A stretch of DNA of 46,773 bases from Oscillospiraceae bacterium (GTDB lineage Bacteria; Bacillota; Clostridia; Oscillospirales; Oscillospiraceae): NCBI GenBank assembly GCA_017458335.1, contig JAFTFT010000006.1, positions 1 to 46,773 on the forward strand, written 5' to 3'. The translations under genes were made by a program, and so were the position numbers. The notes under the pieces are model-generated. The model was not told the DNA's origin. It saw nothing but the letters and a program-made list of their open reading frames with translations, and made no database searches. This document shows positions 8,348 through 15,720 of this stretch, piece after piece (within the stretch, counting starts at the first letter, position 1; every line of letters starts with the position of its first letter).

Positions 8348-9142
8348 ATGGTTGATCTGATACTCATTGCGGCTGCGGTGGTTCCGGCGGTTTTCCTGAT
8401 GGTCAAAGTCTATCAGGCCGACCGGCTGGAGAAGGAGCCGATCGGGATGCTGATCGGGCTTCTGTTTCTGGGGATTATTTCAACCTCCCTGGCCGGAACT
8501 GCGGAGGAACTGGGAAGCATCGCCCTGGCGAATCTGTTTCCGAACGGCGGACTGCTTTCCGATGCGCTGCTGTACTTCATTGTCGTTGCGTTCTCGGAAG
8601 AAGGCTTCAAGTACCTGCTGCTGAAAGTCCGGACCTGGAAGAGCCCGCACTTTAACTGCCAGTTTGACGGCGTGGTTTACGCGGTGTTTGTTTCGCTGGG
8701 CTTTGCGCTCTGGGAGAACATCGCCTACGTGTTGCGCTTCGGTTTCGGGACGGCGGTGGCGAGGGCAGTGACCGCGGTTCCGGGACACGCGTGTTTCGGC
8801 GTCTTCATGGGGGTCTGGTACGGCGTCGCGAAGCGGTATGAGCTGGCCGGATATATGGAAGAATCCGCCCATGCACGCAAGATGGCGCTCTGGATTCCAA
8901 TCCTGTTGCACGGCGTCTATGATTTCATCGCGTCGATGCAAAACGACATCATGAGCATCATTTTCCTGATCTTTGTGGGATGGATGTTCCGTACGGCACT
9001 GAAACTTGTCCGAAAGGTTTCGGCAGAAGACAGTCCCCTCGTGCAGACCAATGGCCATTATGTTTCGGAGAACGGTCTACCGGGCACGGATATACAATAC
9101 AGGACTCAAGAATCATTCAAGGAGGAAGAATCATGGCGGTAA
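8348..9142 (+). CDS. prsW: PrsW-like intramembrane metalloprotease
   Basis: Multi-spanning membrane protein of 264 residues in the PrsW/CPBP-type protease group. Putative zinc-site motifs lie in membrane segments: SEEGFKYLLLK (EExxK type), LWENIAYV, PGHACFGVFMG and LLHGVYDF. In Bacillus, PrsW makes the first cut in anti-sigma factor RsiW under envelope stress. No sigma or anti-sigma gene lies beside this one, so its substrate is unknown. Its last 10 bases overlap the start of the XRE gene, suggesting translational coupling. The neighbourhood with IreB may mean a shared cell-envelope-stress theme. Confidence 0.85.
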   Translation: MVDLILIAAAVVPAVFLMVKVYQADRLEKEPIGMLIGLLFLGIISTSLAGTAEELGSIALANLFPNGGLLSDALLYFIVVAFSEEGFKYLLLKVRTWKSPHFNCQFDGVVYAVFVSLGFALWENIAYVLRFGFGTAVARAVTAVPGHACFGVFMGVWYGVAKRYELAGYMEESAHARKMALWIPILLHGVYDFIASMQNDIMSIIFLIFVGWMFRTALKLVRKVSAEDSPLVQTNGHYVSENGLPGTDIQYRTQESFKEEESWR

Positions 9143-9744
9143 AAAAAGTCGGAACCCTGATCCGGGAAGCGCGTACGGCGAAAAAGCTCTCACAGGAACA
9201 GCTGGCGAGCGGAATCGACGGACTCAGCGGAAGTGATATCGGCAAAGCAGAACGCGGGGAGAAGGATCTTTCTCAGACTCATCTGAAGGCGATCGCAAAA
9301 GCACTCGGCATTACCCAGAAGTCTCTTCTGGAGGCGCCAAAGGGCGGCAGCTCTGCCACCACGACATCCAAGACGACCTCTGCGTCAAAAACGACGGCCT
9401 CCAAAACCGCGGCCGCCAGGAAAACGACCTCGGCGAAGTCAACGACGGCTTCCAAGACTGCATCGGCGACAGCAAAGAAGACAAGCTCCGCGACATCGAA
9501 GAAGACCGCTTCCGGCACGACGGGCAAAACAACAAGTGTGTCCTCTCTCAGCGCTGCGGAGCAGAAACTGATTGAGCTCTATCGTGCGGCGGCTTCCGAC
9601 GACAAGAAGCTGGCAACCCGGATCCTGAAAGGGGAGAAGCTGGGGATCGCGGATCTGCTCCCGATGCTGATGGCCAGCGGAGCCGGCGGAGAGGACGGAC
9701 AGTCCGGTGGTCTGCTGAGTATGCTTCAGAACCTGGCAAAATAA
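9133..9744 (+). CDS. XRE-family regulator with Ser/Thr/Ala/Lys-rich histone-like linker
   Basis: A 203-residue predicted DNA-binding protein. Residues about 5-68 form an HTH_3/XRE domain (GTLIREARTAKKLSQEQLA, then an ERGEKDLSQTHLKAIAKALG helix). Residues about 73-138 are a low-complexity tract made almost only of S, T, A and K (TTSASKTTASKTAAARKTT style), resembling the tails of histone H1 or of Hc1/AlgP-type bacterial proteins. A small globular tail (LSAAEQKLIELYRAA to the end) follows. The start is fixed by GGAGGAAGAA just upstream and overlaps the PrsW end by 10 bases. The basic tract probably adds non-specific DNA binding. Targets are unknown. Confidence 0.85.
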   Translation: MAVKKVGTLIREARTAKKLSQEQLASGIDGLSGSDIGKAERGEKDLSQTHLKAIAKALGITQKSLLEAPKGGSSATTTSKTTSASKTTASKTAAARKTTSAKSTTASKTASATAKKTSSATSKKTASGTTGKTTSVSSLSAAEQKLIELYRAAASDDKKLATRILKGEKLGIADLLPMLMASGAGGEDGQSGGLLSMLQNLAK

Positions 9745-9821
9745 CAACGGAAACGGATCTGACACTCCGATTTGACAGGAAACCCAAAGGCCGGATCATG
9801 GCCTGATCAGAAGTCAGGAGA

Positions 9822-9864
9822 AAACGCAGGGCGGTGATTTGCTCAGAATCACCGCCCTGCGTTT
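9822..9864. terminator. bidirectional terminator
   Basis: A perfect 18-bp stem (AAACGCAGGGCGGTGATT with its complement) around a 7-base loop. T-rich tails on both strands serve the convergent XRE and antiporter genes. Confidence 0.85.
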
Positions 9865-9930
9865 ATATATTGTGTGCTGTTTATTATTGCTCCATATTCT
9901 GCGTGTATTGGAAATAGAAACAGATCCTGT

Positions 9931-12228
9931 TCAGTCTGCTGGAACTTCCGGAAGAGGATCCTCTTCATCCGTGTCGAATCCGCCGGCGAGGAGTTTTTCC
10001 GCCATTCTTCTGCTGCCGAGGATCCAGATAAAGTCGTCCGGCTGGATGGTCATGCTGAGATCCGGCTGAAGGATCGGCAGGCGGTTGCGCTGCAGCCCCA
10101 GAACCATGCAGTCGTACTTCTCCCGCAGCGCGCTGGAGCGGATGCTCTTTCCGGCAAGCTCCGAATCCTTCCTGACCTTGATGGCATAGGCGAAGACCGC
10201 GTAGGGGGAGTCGGCCTGCGCTTCCGTATAGGCGCGGAGCGTGGGAAGCTCTTCGTGCTCCGGCATGCCGAGGCTGAGGTGGAGCGAACGAAGATCTTCC
10301 GCCTTCCCGACCAGGACCAGCAGGTCGCCTTCGTGAAGTTCCAGTGTACCGGACGGCATGTTGCGGACCTTGCCCTTCCGGATGACCTGAATGACATTGA
10401 CGCTGAAATGACTGCCCCAGGCAAGCTGCTTCAGCGTCTTCCCGTAGAGTTCCTGCGGACAGCTGAGCTTCTGCACATAAAGCGCCTCGTCCAGCCATTC
10501 CATCTCATCTTCCACCCCAACCTCACGCTGGAGGTTCCGCTCGTTGAAGTTGGCCATAAACCGCGCCTCTGCCGAGACATAGGCGGAGGACATCCAGCCG
10601 CTGCGGTAGATGAGGAGAATCGCCGCCGCGATGAGCGGCAGGAGCAGCCAGCTGCGCGCCTGGAGAATCGTCTGCAGCGGGAAGAACGCGATCAGCACGA
10701 TCAGCATGAACCGCAGCGCGGTCAGCGCAATCAGGGGAAGGCGGTAGTAGCGGTTCTTCACCCAGAGCGTCGTGTATTCTGTGGAGTGCAGATCCAGCAT
10801 CGGACGGATGAACAGCGAGATCCCCAGCGCACAGAACAGAATGCTGACCGCCTGCGCGATCCGGGCGTCCGGCAGATTATCCTGCAGGAAGGGATAGACC
10901 AGCAGCTGCCCGATGAGTGTCGCCCCGAACATGAGCACCCCGTAGAGCACCGTGATCCTGACATACCGGCGCAGGTAATTGGCCCAGTCGCTGTCCTGGG
11001 TCTCCGAGGCCGGCGGCGTGTCGCTTGTGTATCGTTCCAGCTTTTCCCCGAGCTTCTTCGGCAGCAGGCGCCGGACCAGAAGGTAGAGCCGGTCCGCGTT
11101 CTTGATAAACGCCGGGGTAGTCAGCGTCGTGATCACCGAGACCGAGACAATGATCGGGTAGAGATAGTCGGAGATCACCCCCAGATTCATGCCCAGCGTC
11201 GCGATGATAAAGGCAAACTCACCGATCTGCGCCAGGGATGCGCCGCAGTGAACCGCGATGCGCAGCGGCTGGCCGGAGAGCAGCACGCCGAGGGATGAGA
11301 TGATGAGCTTGCCGAAAATGGTGACCAGCGTAATGATCAGGATCGGGAGTGCGTACTTGACGATCATTGACGGATCGATCATCATGCCGACCGAGAGGAA
11401 GAAGACTGTCCCGAACAGGTCTTTGATCCCGCCCGTCAGATGCTCCACCCGCTCCGCGTGGACGGTGCCGGCCAGCAGGGAGCCGGCCAGAAACGCGCCG
11501 AGGGCGGAGGAAAAGCCGAGCGCCTCCGCCAGCAGCACCATGCCGAAACAGATGCCCAGCGAGACAATCAGCAGCGTCTCATCGTTCATGAAATCTCTGG
11601 CTTTCTGCAGAAACGTCGGCAGAATATAAATCCCCAGAATCAGCCAGAGCGCCAGGTACAGCACCAGCTCTCCCAGCTGCAGCGCGAGGGCGGCGCCGGA
11701 GATGTTCTTGCTCACCGAGACGGTGGAGAGGATGATCATCATGAAGATGCCCGCGATGTCCTCAATGACCAGCGTCCCGAACACCAGTTCCGCAAACGGC
11801 TGCTTCCGGACGCCGAGCTCGTCAAAGGCTTTGATGATGATGGTGGTGGAACTCATGGAGAGCATACCCCCAAGGAAAATGCTGTCCATCATCGGCCAGC
11901 CCATGGCCTGACCTACGAGATAACCGAGAACCAGCATCCCCAGCACCTCGGTCAGCGCCGTGATCACGGCGGTGCCGCCGACGCTGGCGAGCTTGTGGAG
12001 ATTAAACTCCAGGCCGAGGCCGAACATGAGCACGATGATGCCGATCTCGCTCCAGGTCTCGATGGAAGCCGAGTCCGCGACCGTGAAGAAGAACGGCATG
12101 TAGGGACCGACCAGAAAGCCGGCCAGAATATATCCCAGTACAAGCGGCTGCCCCAGGCGCCGGAAGAGAATGGTGACGATGCCGGCGGTCAGCAGCATGA
12201 CCGCGAGATCCGATATCAGTTTAGGCAT
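9931..12228 (-). CDS. CPA2-family monovalent cation:proton antiporter with two RCK_C domains
   Basis: A 765-residue membrane antiporter of the KefB/CPA2 type. Residues about 1-390 are the Na+/H+ exchanger domain of about 12 helices, with FRRLGQPLVLGYILAGFLVGP at the start and GIIVLMFGLGLEFN. A second hydrophobic block of about four helices follows (about 420-560). Two RCK_C (TrkA-C) ligand-binding domains follow, at about 610-675 and 685-755. No nucleotide-binding Rossmann RCK_N domain is seen, unlike KefB/KefC. Probable role: K+ or Na+/H+ exchange gated by a small ligand bound to the RCK_C pair; cyclic di-AMP is a common RCK_C ligand in Firmicutes, but this is inference. GGAGG precedes the start. 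It lies 35 bases after dtd, likely in the same transcript. Confidence 0.88.
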   Translation of the reverse strand: MPKLISDLAVMLLTAGIVTILFRRLGQPLVLGYILAGFLVGPYMPFFFTVADSASIETWSEIGIIVLMFGLGLEFNLHKLASVGGTAVITALTEVLGMLVLGYLVGQAMGWPMMDSIFLGGMLSMSSTTIIIKAFDELGVRKQPFAELVFGTLVIEDIAGIFMMIILSTVSVSKNISGAALALQLGELVLYLALWLILGIYILPTFLQKARDFMNDETLLIVSLGICFGMVLLAEALGFSSALGAFLAGSLLAGTVHAERVEHLTGGIKDLFGTVFFLSVGMMIDPSMIVKYALPILIITLVTIFGKLIISSLGVLLSGQPLRIAVHCGASLAQIGEFAFIIATLGMNLGVISDYLYPIIVSVSVITTLTTPAFIKNADRLYLLVRRLLPKKLGEKLERYTSDTPPASETQDSDWANYLRRYVRITVLYGVLMFGATLIGQLLVYPFLQDNLPDARIAQAVSILFCALGISLFIRPMLDLHSTEYTTLWVKNRYYRLPLIALTALRFMLIVLIAFFPLQTILQARSWLLLPLIAAAILLIYRSGWMSSAYVSAEARFMANFNERNLQREVGVEDEMEWLDEALYVQKLSCPQELYGKTLKQLAWGSHFSVNVIQVIRKGKVRNMPSGTLELHEGDLLVLVGKAEDLRSLHLSLGMPEHEELPTLRAYTEAQADSPYAVFAYAIKVRKDSELAGKSIRSSALREKYDCMVLGLQRNRLPILQPDLSMTIQPDDFIWILGSRRMAEKLLAGGFDTDEEDPLPEVPAD

Positions 12229-12263
12229 AATCTGCCTCCGTCAGGTCCTTACCCTTATAATCC

Positions 12264-12707
12264 TTATAATTCATTGGTATCCAGCAGGATCGTGACCGGC
12301 CCGTCGTTTTCCGAGTCGACCTTCATCTCCGCGGCAAAAACACCCGTTTCCACGTGGAAGCCGCGGTCCCTGCATTCCCGGATCACCTGCTCGTAGAGCG
12401 GCACGGCGGTCTCGGGCCTCGCGGCGAGGGAGAAGCCCGGGCGGCGGGAGCGGCAGTCGGCAAACAGGGTAAACTGGCTGATGATCAGAAGCCCGGCGCC
12501 GGCCTTGTCGGGCGAAAGGTTCATCTTCCCGTTTTCATCCTCGAAAATCCGCAGGCCGCAGATCTTATCTGCGATTTTGGAAGCTTCCTTCTCCGTGTCA
12601 TCCCTGTGGACGCCGAGCAGGACAAGCAGGCCCTTCCCGATCTGACCGTGTACTTCACCGTCGATGACGACGGAGGCGTGATTGACTCTTGTAACAACAG
12701 CGCGCAT
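12264..12707 (-). CDS. dtd: D-aminoacyl-tRNA deacylase
   Basis: A 147-residue DTD enzyme, which hydrolyses D-aminoacyl-tRNA and so proofreads chirality in the cytoplasm. Family marks are the start MRAVVTRVNHASVVIDGEV, GLLVLLGVHRDDT, the active-site SQFTLFAD, and GPVTILLDT, which corresponds to the cross-subunit Gly-cisPro loop GPVT. The ATG at 12707 gives the expected N-terminus; the frame is open further upstream but only as antisense of mnmA. A possible extended -10 promoter (TGGTACAAT) lies about 35 bases upstream. Likely an operon with the antiporter. Confidence 0.94.
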   Translation of the reverse strand: MRAVVTRVNHASVVIDGEVHGQIGKGLLVLLGVHRDDTEKEASKIADKICGLRIFEDENGKMNLSPDKAGAGLLIISQFTLFADCRSRRPGFSLAARPETAVPLYEQVIRECRDRGFHVETGVFAAEMKVDSENDGPVTILLDTNEL

Positions 12708-12882
12708 AGCGAAACGTTCCTTTCCGTTTTTTCTCCTGTGATTGTACCACAGTTTCACGGAAAACAAAAGGACTATCCGAAAGAAAGCGGCGCTGCCCGC
12801 GTTAAGATTCCGAAAACGCGGGCGGCCGCGTGTCCCGGATCGTGAACGGGTATGAGCAAAAGGACAGGATGAGCAAAAGGGC

Positions 12883-12911
12883 TTGGCAGAAAGGCAAAGC
12901 AATGATATAAT
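12883..12911 (+). promoter_or_regulatory. sigma-A promoter of mnmA
   Basis: TTGGCA, a 17-base spacer and TATAAT lie 90 bases before mnmA in the 294-base divergent gap. The A+T-rich tract ttaatttaatt follows the -10 box. I see no other gene in this gap. Confidence 0.85.
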
Positions 12912-13001
12912 TAATTTAATTGTACGTTCGGGAAACCGGCACGGCGGCCACGGAAGGGACTGAATTCCCGCCTCCGCGGTTCTCCCGAGGGGAAGAGAGG
13001 C

Positions 13002-14096
13002 ATGATGAAAAAAGTACTGGTAGCCATGAGCGGCGGGGTGGACAGCAGCGTGGCCGCCCTTCTCCTGAGGGAGCAGGGCTTCGACTGCGTGGGCTGCACG
13101 ATGCGCCTGTTTGCCGGGGAAGAGAATCCGGCCGGAACGGAGAAGACCTGCTGCTCGCTGGACGATGTCGAGGACGCGCGCGGCGTGGCTTTCCGGCTCG
13201 GCATGCCGTTTTATGTCTTCAACCTCACCGAATCCTTTCACGACCGTGTGATCGCCCCCTTCATCGAGAGCTACCGGAACGGGAGAACCCCGAATCCCTG
13301 CATCGACTGCAACCGGTATCTGAAGTTTGAAAAGCTCTACGAGCGTGCGCAGGCCCTCTCCTGTGACGCCATTGCGACGGGACATTACGCCAGGGTCTGC
13401 TTTGACGGGGAACAATACAGTCTGAAAAAGGCGCTGGATCCCTCGAAGGATCAGAGCTATGTGCTCTATTCCCTGACGCAGGAGCAGCTCCGGAGGACGC
13501 TCTTTCCCCTCGGGGAGCTGACGAAACAGCAGACGCGGGAGCTTGCGGAGTCCCATGGCTTCCTGAACGCGAAGAAACCGGACAGCCAGGATATCTGCTT
13601 TGTACCGGACGGGGATTACGCCGCCTTCATCGAGCGGACGACCGGGCTCGTTTTCCCGGAGGGGGACTTCGTGAGTCCCGAGGGGAAAGTCCTCGGCCGG
13701 CACAAGGGGATCATCCGCTATACCGTCGGCCAGCGGAGAGGACTCGGGGTTTCGGCGAAGGAGCCGCTTTACGTTGCGGCCATTGACCCGGAGCGGAACA
13801 CGGTCACCCTGACAGGTGAGTCCGGTTTCCGGATCGACACCGTCTATGCCGAACGGGTCAATCTGATCTCCGGGGAGCCGCTCACCGCGCCGATCCGGGC
13901 GAAGGTGAAGCTCCGCTACCGCCAGCCTGAGCGCCCGGCAACTGTGAGCATGGAAGACGGCCGGCTTCGCATCTGCTTTGATGAGCCGCAGCGCGCCCCG
14001 GCACCCGGTCAGGCGGCCGTTCTCTACGGCGAAGACGGGGAGACCGTCCTGGGCGGCGGTACGATTATCAGCAGTGAAAGAAGGGAAAGGAAATGA
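13002..14096 (+). CDS. mnmA: tRNA-specific 2-thiouridylase
   Basis: A 364-residue MnmA, which thiolates U34 of tRNA-Lys, -Glu and -Gln using ATP and a persulfide donor. The PP-loop ATP motif AMSGGVDSS is at the N-terminus. The two catalytic cysteines are Cys103 in PNPCIDCN and Cys199 in DSQDICF, the same positions as in the studied enzymes. GHYARV and the C-terminal beta domains are present. Two adjacent ATGs follow GAGAGG; 13002 is used. The D,D-carboxypeptidase gene overlaps its stop by ATGA. Confidence 0.95.
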   Translation: MMKKVLVAMSGGVDSSVAALLLREQGFDCVGCTMRLFAGEENPAGTEKTCCSLDDVEDARGVAFRLGMPFYVFNLTESFHDRVIAPFIESYRNGRTPNPCIDCNRYLKFEKLYERAQALSCDAIATGHYARVCFDGEQYSLKKALDPSKDQSYVLYSLTQEQLRRTLFPLGELTKQQTRELAESHGFLNAKKPDSQDICFVPDGDYAAFIERTTGLVFPEGDFVSPEGKVLGRHKGIIRYTVGQRRGLGVSAKEPLYVAAIDPERNTVTLTGESGFRIDTVYAERVNLISGEPLTAPIRAKVKLRYRQPERPATVSMEDGRLRICFDEPQRAPAPGQAAVLYGEDGETVLGGGTIISSERRERK

Positions 14097-15427
14097 AAAA
14101 TCGGCTCCTGGCAATCCTCCTGGTATTCATCCTCTGTTTAGCCCTCCTCCCGTCCCCGGCTTTTGCGGATGGGGAGGCATTTTCGATGCAGATCACGGTA
14201 AACGGAGAACAGAAGGCGGTCCGCGCGTACAACGATTCCTATGAGGGAAATCTCTATCTCTCCCTGACTGATCTTGCCGCGGCTTTCAGCGCGACGGAGA
14301 AGCGCTTCCGCTTTGAGCGGATTGTCTCCTCTGCGGACGGAGAGTATTTTTCCGTCTCGACCGGCCAGACCCCGGTCCTCTCATCCGGCGCCGGCGGGGC
14401 GACGGGAAACAGCGCGCCGGTGGTGCTGAATCTTGCCCGCAACCGCCTGATCGTGGACGGGGGAGACAGAAAGTATTATACCTATAACCCCCAGAACGGC
14501 GATCTTTATATGAGCGTCACGGATGTTCAGCTGATGCTCGATATGACATTTGAAAAAAACGGCGGCACCTGGACCGCGAAACCGAACCAGCACTTTATTC
14601 CGGATGTGAAGGCGCTGCGCGACGCGGGCTACTTTGACAACATCAGCAGCGTGTATCTCGCAGATGCCGACAGCGGGGAAGCGCTCTTTCTTCTCAACGG
14701 GTACAATGAGCTTCCGGTGGCGAGTCTGACCAAGCTGCTGAGCTATTACATTCTGAAGGAGGGCATCGACGCCGGAGAGATCAGAAGCTCCGACACGGTC
14801 CGGATTTCAGACCATGCCTATGCCGTGTCCCGTACGCAGGACGGCATTGTTCCGATGGAGGCGGGGGCCGGGGTGCCCTTCGGGGAACTGGTGGAAGCCA
14901 TGTTGGTTGCCAGCAGCAATGAGTCGGCCGTCGCCCTGGCAGAGCATCTCTGCGGGAGCGAGGAGGCCTTTGTGGAGCGCATGAACGTAAGGGCCAGAGA
15001 GCTCGGCCTCTATTCCGCTGCGATGTATAACTGCAGCGGTCTGCCCTCCTATGACGGAGGCAGCACGCCCTTCAAGCGGCAGAACCGGATGAGCGCGGCG
15101 GATCTGTTCCTGCTGACGCAGCTGATTCTGCGGCAGTATCCGGAGATTACGGAGATCACCTCCACGACACTGGCGCATATGCCGAGCCTGAACGATTACT
15201 GGACGGCAAACTCCAACCCCCTGATCTACAACATGACCGGCATCACCGGGCTGAAGACCGGCTCCACGGACCGGGCGGGCTACTGTCTCGTGGCGACCAT
15301 GCCGGTTCAGAAGGACGGAGAGACGCATAATGTGGTGCTGGTTCTCCTGGGGGCGGAAACCGCGGCCGTCCGGGGGCAGGCTGCGGAGATTCTGCTGCGC
15401 TATGCCCGGGCGCAGGTTCAGCAGTGA
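14093..15427 (+). CDS. D-alanyl-D-alanine carboxypeptidase, peptidase S11 (DacA-like)
   Basis: A 444-residue exported penicillin-binding protein that trims D-alanine from peptidoglycan stem peptides. Residues 1-25 are a signal peptide (cut after AFA). Residues about 26-165 are an extra N-terminal region with two similar halves (LYLSLTDLAAAF and LYMSVTDVQLML), resembling the copper-amine-oxidase-N-like domains of clostridial wall proteins. The catalytic domain has SLTK (Ser211, Lys214), SSN (274-276) and KTG (388-390). The C-terminal membrane-anchor domain of DacA-type enzymes appears to be missing. It is translationally coupled to mnmA, with which it shares no obvious function. Confidence 0.9.
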   Translation: MKNRLLAILLVFILCLALLPSPAFADGEAFSMQITVNGEQKAVRAYNDSYEGNLYLSLTDLAAAFSATEKRFRFERIVSSADGEYFSVSTGQTPVLSSGAGGATGNSAPVVLNLARNRLIVDGGDRKYYTYNPQNGDLYMSVTDVQLMLDMTFEKNGGTWTAKPNQHFIPDVKALRDAGYFDNISSVYLADADSGEALFLLNGYNELPVASLTKLLSYYILKEGIDAGEIRSSDTVRISDHAYAVSRTQDGIVPMEAGAGVPFGELVEAMLVASSNESAVALAEHLCGSEEAFVERMNVRARELGLYSAAMYNCSGLPSYDGGSTPFKRQNRMSAADLFLLTQLILRQYPEITEITSTTLAHMPSLNDYWTANSNPLIYNMTGITGLKTGSTDRAGYCLVATMPVQKDGETHNVVLVLLGAETAAVRGQAAEILLRYARAQVQQ

Positions 15428-15444
15428 AGCGCGGCGCCGGGGAA

Positions 15445-15482
15445 TAAAAAACAGCTTTGATTCATAAGAAATCAAAGCTGTT
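15445..15482 (-). terminator. terminator of tRNA-Ser
   Basis: On the minus strand AACAGCTTTGATT pairs with AATCAAAGCTGTT and is followed by a T-run. The hairpin may also stop plus-strand transcripts from the carboxypeptidase gene, though the T tail there is short. Confidence 0.8.
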
Positions 15483-15486
15483 TGCG

Positions 15487-15578
15487 TGGCGCAGAAGGAG
15501 GGATTTGAACCCTCGCGTGCTTTTTAGACACCTACTCCCTTAGCAGGGGAGCCCCTTCGGCCTCTTGGGTACTTCTGC
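15487..15578 (-). tRNA. tRNA-Ser (GCU anticodon)
   Basis: A class II tRNA with a 7-bp acceptor stem GCAGAAG/CTTCTGC. The anticodon stem-loop CTCCC-CTGCTAA-GGGAG gives anticodon GCU. There is a long variable arm, a T-loop GGTTCAAATCC, discriminator G, and CCA encoded in the genome. It reads AGC/AGU serine codons. Confidence 0.96.
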
Positions 15579-15596
15579 AGATCCGAACGCTCAGCT

Positions 15597-15626
15597 ACTA
15601 TAGCACAAAAGATGGGCGCTTGTCAA
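15597..15626 (-). promoter_or_regulatory. promoter of tRNA-Ser
   Basis: On the minus strand, TTGACA, an 18-base spacer and TATAGT end about 19 bases before the tRNA 5' end. Confidence 0.85.
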
Positions 15627-15720
15627 GAAAAAGCTGTTTTATTTTTAAGGGATTGTCCGGGCTGCCGCGAAAGCCCGGTCAGTGCCGAACTTATATTTAT
15701 GTCAGAAGGGAAGAATTGAA

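Noticed and set aside
13152-14114. Upstream extension of the dtd frame across mnmA
   Set aside because: The dtd family begins at the ATG at 12707; the extension is antisense to mnmA and its promoter.
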